From Toxoplasma gondii ME49 (taxonomy: Eukaryota > Apicomplexa > Conoidasida > Eucoccidiorida > Sarcocystidae), in the NCBI RefSeq assembly GCF_000006565.2, contig NC_031480.1, positions 4,623,529 to 4,687,528 on the forward strand: a DNA stretch of 64,000 bases. Direction: 5' to 3'. The notes under the pieces were generated by a model. It ran no database searches. It saw only the letters and a program-made list of their open reading frames with translations, and was not told where the DNA came from. The position numbers were made by a program, and so were the translations under genes. This document shows, one piece after another, positions 23,352 to 36,100 of this stretch (position 1 is the stretch's first letter; every line of letters starts with the position of its first letter).

Positions 23352-25949
23352 CGGAGCGAGAAAGAGACCCTGGTGGAGAAATGCAGATACAGACACTGAC
23401 AAACAGCGAAAATCAGAGACTGATTTTTATCCGTGGCACATACACATACCTCGTGTAAAGTGTAACATTCGTAGTCGGCGGCAGGACACACACGACTCGA
23501 ACATTCTCCCTCGGCTGCGCTAAATGTTGCGTTTGCATGCATGCACAAACAAATGCACCGGCCTCAGATGCGTTAGAAGAGTTATATATATATATATATA
23601 TGAGGAAGGAAGAGAGCTTGAACATATTTTTTTTTTCGAAGAGACACCGGTTGCATGCTGCTCGGTTTGTGTTCACAGTCCTTTCCAAAGAACCTTCACG
23701 TGCGGTATTTCAGAAAACTGCACTCTGCTATAGTATCGAGGAGCAACTTCGTTTCCCTTGAAAACAATGGCGATCTGAGCCGTATCACGTTGTGGCACGG
23801 AAATCGACGGCAGTAACTCGTCCCCCAAAGGGGAATTCTTTTCAAGCAGCATTTGAGAAACTCCAGCGTATTTGCTTCCTACGTCAGCAGTGCGTAGACT
23901 GTAGCAGTAACGAAGTAAGGGTTTCGAACTGCTATAGATTGGAGCAGTAGAGCAAAGCTTTAAGATACAAGCTTTTGACTGATTTGCGGAAAGTGATGAT
24001 ATTGTGTTGCTGTTTGTCGTCTCTCTCATGCGTGCGTCGTCCTCGTGACGCCAGAACTCGACGGACGTTCAAGACATGGTATGGCAAGGACTTATGCTAT
24101 ATTTTGCGAGTGGCGTACTCGACCTGTTGTGTTGAGTTCGAAATCAAGAAGGCCAAATACGTCATCTGTGTTTCAAATGTTAGCTCTCCAAGGTCCCTGA
24201 AAATGAGATATATACAAGGCCATTACTGGTAAGTGTACTTTTATCTTCTCTCATTTGGAGTTTCACCGTTTCTCTGAAGTTCAACCCCCAGTCATATTGC
24301 CAGAGAGTAGAGGCCAAGGTATCTCGGTTCTGTTGGCAGTGACACACAATACGAGCGACGACATGAAAAACCGCAGCGGGTTACCGTTTATGTCAACCAC
24401 AAAAAGAAGGTAAAATGGTTGCTTTCAAATTTGTAAAACGAGAACGTCTAGACTGGCCACATCTGGAATAGCCCCGTGGAAGTACTTGTGTGTCGCCTCT
24501 TTTTGTGTTCGCTCTCTGCCAACAGAGGCATTCGCGACATCGAAGATACAGCCGTCTCATTCGATGCGTCACTTAGCAGCAGTCCTCAGATTTCAGTGTT
24601 TGCGGGCGAATTTGCAGTTTCAGACGGCAGAGGAATGTCACTGTGGTCACTGCCACCCAGCTAGCCGTGGGTCTCTGTATGAAAAGGGGATGCTTTTGCA
24701 GGTGATGAGGTCAGACAACGATACACGGTAGCACGTGGTGTGTGTGTGGATGCGTGTCAGATGTGTCGCGTTTCAAGACATTCGCAAACGTTTTCTTCCA
24801 ACCACTAGAAATAGTGAAGGCGCAAGAGGCTGAATAGCAGCCAGTAACGACATTACTGTCCTTTGTTGAGTTCGTATCGACCGCAGAGACGTATTTGCGT
24901 GCAAGCAGATTCAAATGAATCCGTCACTGCAAATGCTTAAGTGCATCGAAAAACAGCGGGTCAAGGAGCCAAACGATTCTTCGATAACATGCTTCTACTT
25001 GTGACAATTGCCGAGAAAATCTGTTTTCTGTTTGTGTACGCGTGTGTGCATATGAATCCTGGGACGCTTCCACAGCATGATAATGTCCCCAGTATATGGT
25101 TTGCGGCTAGAAAGAAGTGATTCGTGTCCTGTAGTGTTATGCGGAACATGGTTTTCCGGACGTTGTTAGAACAGAATGGAAAAAACACATATTAACTGAC
25201 CAGCTGGCAGTTTTCGCTTAATGGCGCCTCAAGAGGCGGTTGTACAACATGATAGCACCTGTTCGCCAGTGCTTGATGAACGCCCCTGCGGACGACCGTC
25301 AGCGTGCAAGCACTTTTGGGATGCCGCGCATGGCGAAATGTCATTGTATACCACACCTAACATTGCAATTTGACGCGACCTCATAATGGGGTCGCAGGGT
25401 CAAGCATAACCAAAAGTTCTTAAAAATGGCGTGATCGGAACGGGTACAAGATGCTGATGAAGACCGTCGTTAGGAAGTGTCACGTGGGACTGGACAGCGA
25501 GTCCTTGTTTGAAAACTCATTCTGTGTATGAGGAAGGGCGTTATCGAAAGTGATGAGGCATCGGTCCCAGCAGGCCACGGAAAGAGAGCGATGGACGCCA
25601 CCAACGGTTCACCACCAGTGTTGTTGGACGGTCCCTTTTCGACCATCTCCCTCGAAGCCGCGAGCGTCTTGCATTTTAAATGCCGTCGATTTGAGATCCT
25701 CGATTGCTGCGGGATAGCATTTTATTTCTCCCCGTGAGCGAACACTTGGTGGAGCATCTGTATACAAAACACAAGAACAACAAAGAACCGCCACAAAACA
25801 ACGGTACAGGTTTTCACTGAAGTGCAGAGGCAAAAACAAATCCAAGCAGTACAGAGACGCCCCATCTGTAGTCAGCAAGTCTTAATGAACTCTCGAAAAT
25901 GAATTCCAAATCCAGCCTAGGACGTCCACCTAGTACCCAGCTCTTACCC
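23352..25949. other. Intergenic, gene-poor
   Basis: Downstream of rpoA. It contains a (TA)n tract at 23583-23601 and only short frames without family resemblance. The first few hundred bases should be the rpoA 3' UTR. I see no RNA gene or mobile element. Confidence 0.5.
23583..23601. repeat. (TA)n microsatellite
   Basis: Short TA dinucleotide run about 230 bp downstream of the rpoA stop codon. Confidence 0.9.
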
Positions 25950-28600
25950 ACATGCGCCCGTTATCCCCGCCTGCCACAAACTTCCGGAAATTCCTAAATA
26001 TGTCTTACCCTCAGTATCCGCGTCAGTCGTCCTCTGTGAGCGCAGCACAAATCCACACAACAGCGCCAACCAGACTCTAGCATGCGCCACTGGATCAGTC
26101 GTAGGACACCGTCTCGCTTCGCGTGACCAGTTCTCCATAAAATTCTGAAGGTGAGGTTCAGTCCCTTCAGCAGGCACAACGAAAACAGCCTCCTCCCTCC
26201 ACACGACTTCTCGACATCCGCTACACGCGCCGCCGCAGATAGCCACGAAATGCGCCAGCATTCCAGCACGACCTTCCTTCAGCCCAAGGACGGACAGCAG
26301 CGACACCGCCTTCAAGAAGACATACAACCTCTCCCGGTCTATCAGGTGCCTTGCTGGTGAAAACCAATGAAGATGCCTCACCTTCTACCTCGTCGTCGTA
26401 TTTTATCTCTGTTCAAAGGTCATACAACCACGCCAGCATCCAGATTTGGCCACACGCCACATCGATCGAAAGCAAATGAACTACGGTGTCTATCGGGTTC
26501 TGACCCCTTTTCCTCTACTGTCACGTGGACACCAGGTCCAGACTGCGTCCTCAACGCCCACAGAAACAGCAACCACCACCACCTACCCACACCCTACCTC
26601 TCGGCATCTGCTCAGTATGTCGTCCCAGGCAGTCAGCAGTGGTGCCTCACCTTCAGTCTCCTCCCGTGCTCTTTCTGAACACACGGCACAAATCCGCACA
26701 AAGCCGACAACTAGTCAACGCCACACACACGCCTTGATCAACCAGGGACAAATATTCCGATGATGAGCACCATTTCGCGCCTCTTGTTTACGAAGCGAGA
26801 CAGAACCCAGACTCTTCTGACACCCACTGGGTACGCTCCTCTCTCCTAGGTACGTCGCTCCTCTACATAACTGAGCGTGACTCACGTCTCTTCTTCTTGC
26901 GTCTCTTTCGTTCTGCACACACAGCACAAACATTCGCACAGTACCAACAAACAGCGCTCGTCAAATACAAGTTTCACCAATAGAGTATCATCCCGGCCTC
27001 GTGGCTAGCATTCCATCACGGCCGTCCTAACTTCGCATTCACTTCCGCTCAATAATGGAGAGCAAGAACACCGCCTCGAACAAGCTGCAGAACCTGTGCG
27101 CCCGTCTGACAGGGGCGACAACAATGACTGACGTTAGTGACGACAACTAACCTTCTACGTCATCGTCGTCGTCTGTACGGAAAGCGCAAATTCAAACAAC
27201 GTCAACAATCAGCTCTCATCACAGGTCTCTTTGAACCAGCCTAGGCAGCAACCGACGCCTACATGGGTTTGGCTACACTCTCTCTACTACCACGTGGACA
27301 CCAAATCCAGACTGCGTCCTCAACGCCCACAGAAACAGCAACCACAACCACCTACCCACACCCTACCTCTCGGCATCTGCTCAGTATGTCGTCCCAGGCA
27401 GTCAGCAGTGGTGCCTCACCTTCAGTCTCCTCCCTTGCTCTTTCTGAACACACGGCACAAATCCACACAAAGCCGACAACTAGTCAACGCCACACACACG
27501 CCTTGATCAACCAGGGACAAATATTCCGATGATGAGCACCATTTCGCGCCTCTTGTTTACGAAGCGAGACAGAACCCAGACTCTTCTGACACCCACTGGG
27601 TACGCTCCTCTCTCCTAGGTACGTCGCTCCTCTACATAACTGAGCGTGACTCACGTCTCTTCTTCTTGCGTCTCTTTCGTTCTGCACACACAGCACAAAC
27701 ATTCGCACAGTACCAACAAACAGCGCTCGTCAAATACAAGTTTCACCAATAGAGTATCATCCCGGCCTCGTGGCTAGCATTCCATCACGGCCGTCCTAAC
27801 TTCGCATTCACTTCCGCTCAATAATGGAGAGCAAGAACACCGCCTCGAACAAGCTGCAGAACCTGTGCGCCCGTCTGACAGGGGCGACAACAATGACTGA
27901 CGTTAGTGACGACAACTAACCTTCTACGTCATCGTCGTCGTCTGTACGGAAAGCGCAAATTCAAACAACGTCAACAATCAGCTCTCATCACAGGTCTCTT
28001 TGAACCAGCCTAGGCAGCAACCGACGCCTACATGGGTTTGGCTACACTCTCTCTACTACCACGTGGACACCAGGTCCAGACTGCGTCCTCAACGCCCGTT
28101 GAAGCAGCTACCTCTGCTCACACGCATTCGGCATGCCGATTCGCTGCGTTGGTCGCCCCAGTTAGTCAACAGACTTGTCTCACCTTCTGCGTCTTCCTCT
28201 CTCGCTTTTTCTGTATAGACACAACGCAAGTCCACAAAGCATCCGAAAACAGCTGCCACCATATTCCTGCTTGACTTCCCACACAGGGAGACGTCTCGCG
28301 GCTCCTGACCATCATTGCACCAGGAACCGGATCCCACAAATTCAATCTCTCGCCTACACGGCGCAGTGCAGGTGCACAGCCTACACCGCCCCCCCCCCGT
28401 CAGCTCCATAGCCTATGTCCTACGCATTTGGATCCTTGAAATTATTGAATGTGACTCACTTCTCTTGTTCCTTCGCGTTTGCCTCCCTGCACAAGCGAAA
28501 CACATCCACACAAGGCCAAAAGCCCACATCGCCACACTTCAGGCGGATTAGCTAACTGTACCAGTGTAGTAGCTGTTGACTGTCGTTCCTCGACGCCCTC
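25950..28600. repeat. Degenerate satellite array, monomer about 256 bp
   Basis: A C-rich, A-rich plus strand in which one landmark recurs: a CTTCT/CGTC pyrimidine run, then a variant of GCACAAATCCACACAA. Landmarks fall near 26044, 26430 (weak), 26686, 26924, 27184, 27455, 27693, 27953, 28222 and 28499, so spacing is about 240-275 bp. Monomers outside the recent duplication are clearly diverged, for example the unit ending at 28499 aligns with the unit ending at 26924 through GTGACTCAC-TCTCTT. Short open frames across the array repeat with the DNA and are not genes. Confidence 0.7.
26517..28097. repeat. 769-bp direct tandem repeat (higher-order unit)
   Basis: Copy 1 spans about 26521-27289 and copy 2 about 27290-28058; a third copy starts at 28059 and loses close identity near 28097. 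I count only about five base differences between copies 1 and 2. Each unit holds three ~256-bp monomers (238 + 260 + 271 bp between landmarks). The start of copy 3 shares CAGGTCCAG with copy 1 where copy 2 has CAAATCCAG, suggesting unequal exchange or conversion. Confidence 0.95.
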
Positions 28601-29673
28601 CCTAATCTTAGTTCTACTTTCTTACAAGAGAAACAGCCAGAAAAGAGCTTCCACACTCGCGCGTTTATCCTGGTAGGCGAGATAAGTCGGCGCTTCGGTG
28701 GTTGAAGTGTCTACTCATCTTTTCCCCTCGCTGTGTCTTCGCGACACCATGCGCTCTGTGGTGCCGCCAGTGAATAGCGGGAGACCAAATCGAGTGACAA
28801 CAAACCAAGCAAGTCGCGTGGGGATCGCACTGCTTAAAATGCGCATCAGCAAGGCGTAGGGTTCCGCGGTAGAAAACGAATTTGGAAGGTCTGTCTGTTA
28901 AGTGACCCATCCCACTTGGAATATGATACTTCCAGCTGGAGACTCACTTGGGGGGTCGTCGTCGGAATCATCTTCACCTGAAGTGGCAGAGAAATTGACA
29001 CATCGAGCAAACATCCGTGCCGTGACATGACAGCTGGGCGTATGTGAAGAAGAGTTGCCTCGTTTTTTCCATCCAGCGTCAAGTCCTTAAGAGTTAGGTT
29101 GCTATGCAGAGCGCAATTCGCGCCAAATGGCTCCGGCGCATATTGGCTGCCACAGTGTCATAAACAACCATTCTCGAACATAAACTCATTTTTCCTTCTT
29201 AACCACGAAGATATAAAACTTCTGCATTTGCGGTCCGTCGGCCAGTACACAAATCATGATATTCACTTTGGTATTCTCCTTCCTAATGCTCGTCCGTACG
29301 TAATACTTGGGTCTATCTATCTATTTTAACGACGGCGGACTTGGTAGTGTCTATTTATACTTGCATGTCAGTGACGCAAGTGAGACATCACTTATATCGT
29401 GCTGTGTTTGTATTTGAGGGTGTAAAGCGTGATAATGGTTTTACATGCATAAATGTGTCGCCCAGACACTTGCTCTGTCTCCCTTGAACCCCCGCAATCG
29501 CTTCACCTTTTCTGCGGAACTTTCCTTTTGCAACCGATACAAAGTAGCATGATTCAACGCACACTCCACAGCCCCGCGGAGGTCAGAAAGTGGAGGCACG
29601 TGAGCTCCGAGGTATTCTCTCAAATTAAGCGCTTCGGTCATGTGACGAAAATGCATGCCCCAAATCTGGAGGC
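28601..29673. other. Spacer between two satellite blocks
   Basis: No gene recognised. Composition resembles the neighbouring satellite, but I could not place its landmark motif reliably, so it may be an older, more decayed part of the same array. Confidence 0.35.
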
Positions 29674-30260
29674 GGTGTTCACAGTTACTATGCTGGATGT
29701 CCAGACACGCGGCAAGCCCCGCTTCGCCAGATTACGGAAAAGCGCTTACGTGCTTCATTTCTCTTTTTCTTCTTCCTTCCTGTATTGCAGCAAATCATAA
29801 CGTTGCAGCACACACATCGTAGCACAAATGACAATGGAAGCCACGAGTGAGCAACCTCTTTGTTTTTGTTGCGCAGCCGGGACGCCTCGATATTGTGCCT
29901 GAATTGCAGGCCACACAATGAGCAGTGCAGTTCACTATATCTAGATTAGCTGCCCAGACACAAGGTGCACGTTGCTTCGCTCTGTCGCGGAAAAATGCTC
30001 ACTTTTTGTAGTCCTCTTCTTCTTGCTCCTGGATGCCGCTGTAACGCAGCAAACCGCCGTGGAAGAGCACGCACGTCGAACCACGAAGGAGATGCAAGCC
30101 GCAGGTAAGCAGCATACGCTGTATCACTCCTAACTGAAAAAGGCGCTCGATAGGGTGACTAAATTGCAGACCACGAAGTGAGCGATGCTATTCACTACAC
30201 CTAAACTAGCTGTCGAGACATACGGCACGCGCCAGTTTGCCCGAGTGCTAAGAGTATATC
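29674..30260. repeat. Second satellite block, ~256-bp period
   Basis: Three successive units share a TTCACTA-type block followed by CCAGACAC/CGAGACAT and GGCA/GCAC. The CAGACA landmarks lie at 29701, 29954 and 30214 (spacing 253 and 260 bp). The internal CTTCTTCTT pyrimidine run followed by GCAGCAAA resembles the 26-28.5 kb array, so both blocks are probably one family. Confidence 0.6.
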
Positions 30261-32667
30261 AATTCTGCGTCGGACACGCTACGATCTTAGCAAACTGTGG
30301 TTAACGCGAGTCTCCAATATAAGTATACGTCTTGGGGAAATATAGAGCAACACGATGGGGTGATTTCAGAAATAGTGCAGCTCGATTTTTCTTTACCACA
30401 CTGAGAAACACAGGTGAGCCTAATGGGAACATCAAGCTGATGCCCATCCATATTCGGACCACTAGCTGCCTTGTACGGGTTTGTGGCAGCAGCTTACATG
30501 TCCGTTTTTTCTTGCGTTTGAACAGCCTGCCTGAAAACACACTTCGCCGACAGGAGAGCTAAACCCTTTATCGCTGTCCTTCCGGAACACAAACCGGGTA
30601 CTAGGCTCAATCGTATTGATGCCTGTACGACTACAATGTTGAATGCAAGGCGACAAGGCGGCATCAAGCACACACAAAGTCGATGCTCACAACTACGGAA
30701 CGACTGTACTGCAGGTGCGTCCGTGAAGATCGACTTGAAAGTCCATACGACCAACGGAAATATGCCACGCGAACGGCACTGTCGCGACGTCTATTGACAA
30801 CCTCGTTCCACAAAAGGCTCTTTACAACCACATACTGAGTTTATCTCACTACACGAAATACCACTTCCGGGTTACGGGTAGCGATGCGTTCGATAGAAGC
30901 GGCCCCCTGTCGACTTTTGCCGGAGAACCGATGGAAAACTGCGGCGAAGCGGACTATAGAGGCAGGCCTGGTTCTCATTTACCGGTATTCTGCCTGTGGT
31001 ACATATCCATCAGGATACAGCCACTATCGTGTAATTGCTTACGGATGAGCGACGCCTCAAGGAAAGCAGCTGCATGTGTGACCGAGACAGAAACATACGA
31101 AACAGTACACGCACTCCTGATGCTGGGGTTTTGGCTGTGACGCAGTGGGAAGAACCGCCAAGCTATGAACGGTTCCTGTGCAGACGGCAGCATGCGACAG
31201 TCTACGTTTGTGATCGTCGACACAGAGTGCAAGCAACGATTCTGGCACTGAACCTTTCTCCGGTGAACATTTCGGTTGTGGGGAAGAAACACAAGACGAA
31301 CAAGTCGGGCCGGGTAACTGGATCGTGCTGTTACGGCTAGCAAATAATACAAATTGGGCGCTCGTCAGCAGGGATGGACGAAGCTAATGTGCGTCTATCG
31401 CCAGGTGGTGATAAACGGTTTTTCTGAAGATAGCGCAGCTCACCAAATGGAGCAGAAGCCAATATGGTGGCGGGCAAAGTTTCCGAGTCCGCTGCGTACA
31501 GCAAAACAAGCAGAACACGAACGCTGGGCACCGTGAAAATTGTCCAAAACCAAAAGTGTCGCTCTGGTCAGTGTCACGATCCCCAAACCATTCCTCCAAT
31601 CGCGCATGAACCGAAAGAAAAAAAGACGTGGGAAGAATATCTGGACAACAGAGGAATAGCATACGGGTCAGCGGTAAACCACATCACGTACTACGTGAAC
31701 GCACCAACGACACTCCATCCAAGAAGGCGTAGGCACTTGTCAACTCTATACTTCGGACTGAACTGCCGAGTGTTCTTATGTGCTTACTACACCTTACTTC
31801 ATTCGTCTACTCTTTAGAGGCGTTCTTCAGCTACCACTTACCGTTGCTTTCAGAGGACGAACGTGTAGTGTCTCTGGGAGACCCGAACTGACGTGCTGCA
31901 AAAATTCGAAGGGAAAAGTATGTGTGCTCTAAAAGCTCGAGAATTGCCCTCAGTTACGCAGACGCGTGCATGAAGTCTTGAAAAATGTACTGCTCGTTCC
32001 AGTAGCATTTGATCTCCACATTCACTCCATCTAACTGCGAATTCGACAGCGTCACTACCCTACAGAAAGTCAGAAGTCATCACAGCACCTATTGCCTTAC
32101 AGCAGATTGAGCCTTAACGCTGGATGAGATGTAGTCTTACCGTTATCAGGTGTCAGCGAGCGGGGCCTGCTGGGCACTTGTGTCAGTCGCAGAAGCCGGC
32201 TCCGATTGTGAGGTTGGTGCTGATCGCAGCAGCGAAAACAGAAGTGAACGCATCAATGTGATTTGGCACCATACAACAGGGTGATCCGCCCCACGCATGA
32301 CGTCGGTCACCTAATCACTCTTGCTTCACATGCGTCGAATGAGTGGCAATTTCTCTTTCCATTTACAGACAAGTGTCTGAGAAAAGGTCGGCTTTGGTGG
32401 AGATGAGGCTCCTTGCGGAGATCCAAGTCTCCTCCCCTTCTCACGACAAGATCGCTCGCAACCGCGAAAATTCATGAAAATGACAAGAGTAGATTGACAA
32501 GAAAAGTTAGTCTACAGAAGAGTGTTAAAACCGAATAAGGATCCGCGGTAGGTTCCTACAGTGGTCGCTGTCCAGCATCCAGGTGCTACTTCCAGCTACG
32601 GTGTCGGAAACAAGCGTAATGGCGTCTTTAAAAGAAGCTATGATCTGGTACCTGACTTCATTTACAC
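30261..32667. other. Gene-poor interval
   Basis: Only short overlapping frames on both strands, none with a recognisable domain or a clear exon chain. No tandem structure as regular as in the neighbouring blocks was seen. Confidence 0.4.
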
Positions 32668-33198
32668 CTAACGCAGAGGCACCCCATGGAGTTCAACGTG
32701 GCACAGCCGTGTCTTGCTACTGAAGCGGGGTCGAATTGCGCAGCGAAATTGCACTGCATCGTCCATGAAGACGCTGTGGCAAGAGACGACTACCGAATGG
32801 TAATATTGCCCGCACCACTTATAGCTGAGGCAACAACCGTGAACGAGATTATGAGGATCCCTGTGATCAGACAGCCACACCCTTGACGCGTCCGAAAGCA
32901 CACTTGCAGGTAGTACTTCAAGTACAGAAGTGTTTGAGGGGCGTACCTCCACAAAGGACTCATGAGAAGGCCAGGTCAGTTCATTGCTAGCGATGGCACC
33001 CTTATCCGGGGCAGTGTGATTTTTCAACACCGAGTCATCAGAGTCTTCAGCACGGTGGGACGAGACGGGATGGAGGGTCGACTTGAGGATGAGGCTGCCC
33101 CGTTCGAGTCCGGACGAAACTTCAACGAAGCTACCTGTGGCACCGAGGAGGCCGAACAACGGCATAAGTGACCAGATGGTTCTTCGAGCCATTGTCAT
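32668..33198 (-). CDS. Possible small secreted cysteine-containing protein
   Basis: A 176-aa frame read from the ATG at 33198. It opens with MTMARRTIWSLMPLFGLLG, a good signal peptide (basic n-region, hydrophobic core, small residues before the cut). The middle is acidic and Ser-rich with potential N-glycosylation sites NHT and NTS. Six cysteines cluster in the last 55 residues, from HGCCLSYKWC to TRLCHVEL, which suggests disulphides. There is no membrane segment after the leader. The frame is open upstream to 33435, so the start is chosen on the signal peptide alone. It resembles no SRS, MIC or other family I know. It sits alone in a gene-poor stretch and could be a chance frame. Confidence 0.4.
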   Translation of the reverse strand: MTMARRTIWSLMPLFGLLGATGSFVEVSSGLERGSLILKSTLHPVSSHRAEDSDDSVLKNHTAPDKGAIASNELTWPSHESFVEVRPSNTSVLEVLPASVLSDASRVWLSDHRDPHNLVHGCCLSYKWCGQYYHSVVVSCHSVFMDDAVQFRCAIRPRFSSKTRLCHVELHGVPLR

Positions 33199-36100
33199 CG
33201 TGGCGAAAACATTCGCGAAAGAGGCCGGTTTGTCCGCTGGTTGTGCAACGTTCGCGAGACCTGAGGGCGCCAGCCTTATCGGCCGCCCCAGAGTGAAATG
33301 TCCATATACGGTTGAATGTTGATAACGTATTACCGAATGAGAGCACCACACATGATGAAGAAGAAACCAAAGAAAAATAACGAGTTTCGACTTTGACGTC
33401 CCTTGGTTCGAACGCCCAGCGAGGAAGACACTCAAAATCGTTTCGCTCGTGTCCTGTGGACAAGCGAGCGCATAGTCATAAAACTAAAGGCGTAACAGAC
33501 GGGGGTTCAGGCCCGGTCACCTTTTGTATCTGTATGGAAATTGGCTACGATAAAGTAAGATCAAAAACGCCAAATGCCGGCAAAAGACGTTTCCTTGGTC
33601 ATGTCAGCCCAATCCAGGAGGGCAGAAGACACGGGTCACATGCGGTGCCGTGATAGCGAAACTACGTTCGCTAGATTCACTACTGAACGATGAGGGTTCA
33701 GTGGTAACGGCAGAGACAGGAGAAGATAGACCAGTGCCGAAGAACAAACTTCTGCATATCGTCAACAATGTGTTCAATCATCGTAAACTCTAAAGCTTGG
33801 AGCGACACATCCCATTCGTACAGTCAACTCGTAGGTGGGGACCCTGCAACTCTTGGAGACTAGCACTGCACATCGGACATCGCTGGTTTTCGATGCAGAG
33901 CAAAAAGTAAGTGGCAGAAGAGCAACACAACGTACCAACGAAAGACAGCACAGTTTAAATTATCCTTCTTGACAACGATATCAAGCCTGTCTACTTGAAA
34001 CCAGTCAGCATGCTAAGTAGGTTGAATACTGCAAAGGCAGCTGCACAGGTAGCCTCTTGCACCACTCATCCGTGGCATCTCGCCCTTGCAGCAGCAGATG
34101 ACCTAGACGCAACAAATCTCTAGTCTTGTTAATTTCTTTTCTTATCAGCCTTCCGTGTCTGCACTGTGTTTATATGTTGGTTATGCTCATGCTTCTAGGG
34201 AGAGGTACGAACGGGGCAACTGTTCAGGTTTTATGTACCTGCTCTTGAGATTTACATCAACCGGGGCTGGCAGAAATTGCTGTAGCGTTTTTGATTTTCC
34301 TTCGCCGTCACGCAAGCAAGAAGTTGCTCGTAGGAGACATCCTTCTTGGGAAGAAGATGTGCGTTCATGTGCATCTGTCTCCAGTGTGCCGCTCTTGTCT
34401 ATTTCCTGTAGCTATACCAGGCCAGTGATCAAAAACGGCGACAAACTCAGCTAATAAACCAGCGTGTTCGTAACGGACCCTGAGTGTCGTCTTTATACTG
34501 TGAGAAAACGAGCCACCCGAGTAGAATGGGGTTGTTCAGTATTCCACTGCCTTTGAAGTAGTGTTGCTTCTCTTACTTAAATAGGTTCTGGAGCTCCCGG
34601 TGTCCGGTTGTTACTTCACGACTGCCAAGCATTCGGGATCGCATTTACCTGTATTAGGCACCCCATCCGTGTTTGCGTAATGCTATGAAGTTATACGTCG
34701 CGGTCATTAGTATCTGGAACAGTACATTATGGTGAAACAGGGGAACAGGTAGAGGGCTTTTTATACATATGCATTATCTACTGCTGCCCGACGCGTTGCT
34801 CCTTCAGTGGAACAGGGAGAGCGTTTGTCGTACATTTGCACTAGCTCCGTCTGCCCGACATGTTGCTCCTCAGTTTATTTGGAAAAAAAGATTTTGAACT
34901 TCAATGAGGGAAGCCGGGAAGCAAAGTCGTTCAGTGAAAGCGACATTGTTCTGGCCGAACCGTAGAAGCACACGCACACAAAACCGATGTCAGGGGAGGG
35001 GAAGCAAGGCCCAACGTGAGTGTCTGAAGAACGCCGTTGCCGCTTACCGGAGCAGGGCAAGCACCCTACACTGAGCGAAACGTCGACCAGTGCAAATCGC
35101 TGATTGCTGAAACTGTTGTGGAGGGGCTCAAGCTGCCTCCTGCAGAGAAATTGCACGGGGGGCTGAATCACTTGTGTATGAATGGATCTGTTCCTCAGCC
35201 CCCTCGGTGAGGCATTAAGCGCTAAAACACGACTCGGCAACCAACAGCCCGAATTCGCTAGAAGGTGCCATGGCCCTTTGCGCCACAGTGTAGCCGTAGC
35301 GGATGTAACAGCTGCTTTGACAACAAACGCTAGGTTCAGAGATGAGAACATCGGGACGGACAACAAGAATTCGCTGTGTAGAACGGTCCTCCATTCGATA
35401 CCTGTGAGGGAATTGCGTTCAAGGCACACAGATCTGCTTACACTGCACAGTGCAACGCTTGGCTGGGTAGTCCTAACCGTTCCCGAAAGAACCACGCTGT
35501 AAGAAATGGGCTTGCTGGCATTCAGTGTATTGTTGGTGACATGGATTTCGCAGATAAACAGCTGGTACCATCTGGAGCTTGCATACCCTCGTGGTCCTGT
35601 CGAATAACGCCTCGACGGCAGTGTGTCTCTGGCGGTACAAATCCATATTCGTCACCGAGTGACGGGACGTTCTGACATCAATGGGAAACAACACGAAAAT
35701 ACTTGCTCTATGACCTTAAGAACTTCAAGCAGCATGCCTACTCAAGTTCTGTTGCTTCATCCAACTCAAAGCCCCACCTAGTTGTCGCGGTTCAGCACTG
35801 TTCTAAAATCGGAAGTCTACAAGGTGGCCGCAGCACTAGCTGCATTCTTTTGAGACACCTCTCTGTAGGGCAGATGTTCGTCGCTTCCCTTCTGTCTACA
35901 TCCTGTCAATTTCCCATTTTTTTGTCCTAGTTTTCCGTAACTACCTCGGTATCCAGCCAACGTCGCGCAACCGCCGCTGCCACAGCAGTTCTCGGTCCAT
36001 TGCCCATGTAGAGGTCTACCTCAAGGCACACGGCGGCATGAGAAACTGGAGCGCTACAACTCCATCGACACAAAGGATTTTCATTTTTCATCCCTCTTTT

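Noticed and set aside
26446..28274. Repeated short open frames (80-105 codons)
   Set aside because: They recur with the 769-bp satellite unit and show no coding constraint.
33404..33420. GGTTCGAAC resembling a tRNA T-loop
   Set aside because: No matching acceptor stem or D-arm could be drawn around it.
34875..35495. 206-codon minus-strand frame
   Set aside because: No recognisable motif, no leader and no splice partner; compatible with chance in unconstrained DNA.
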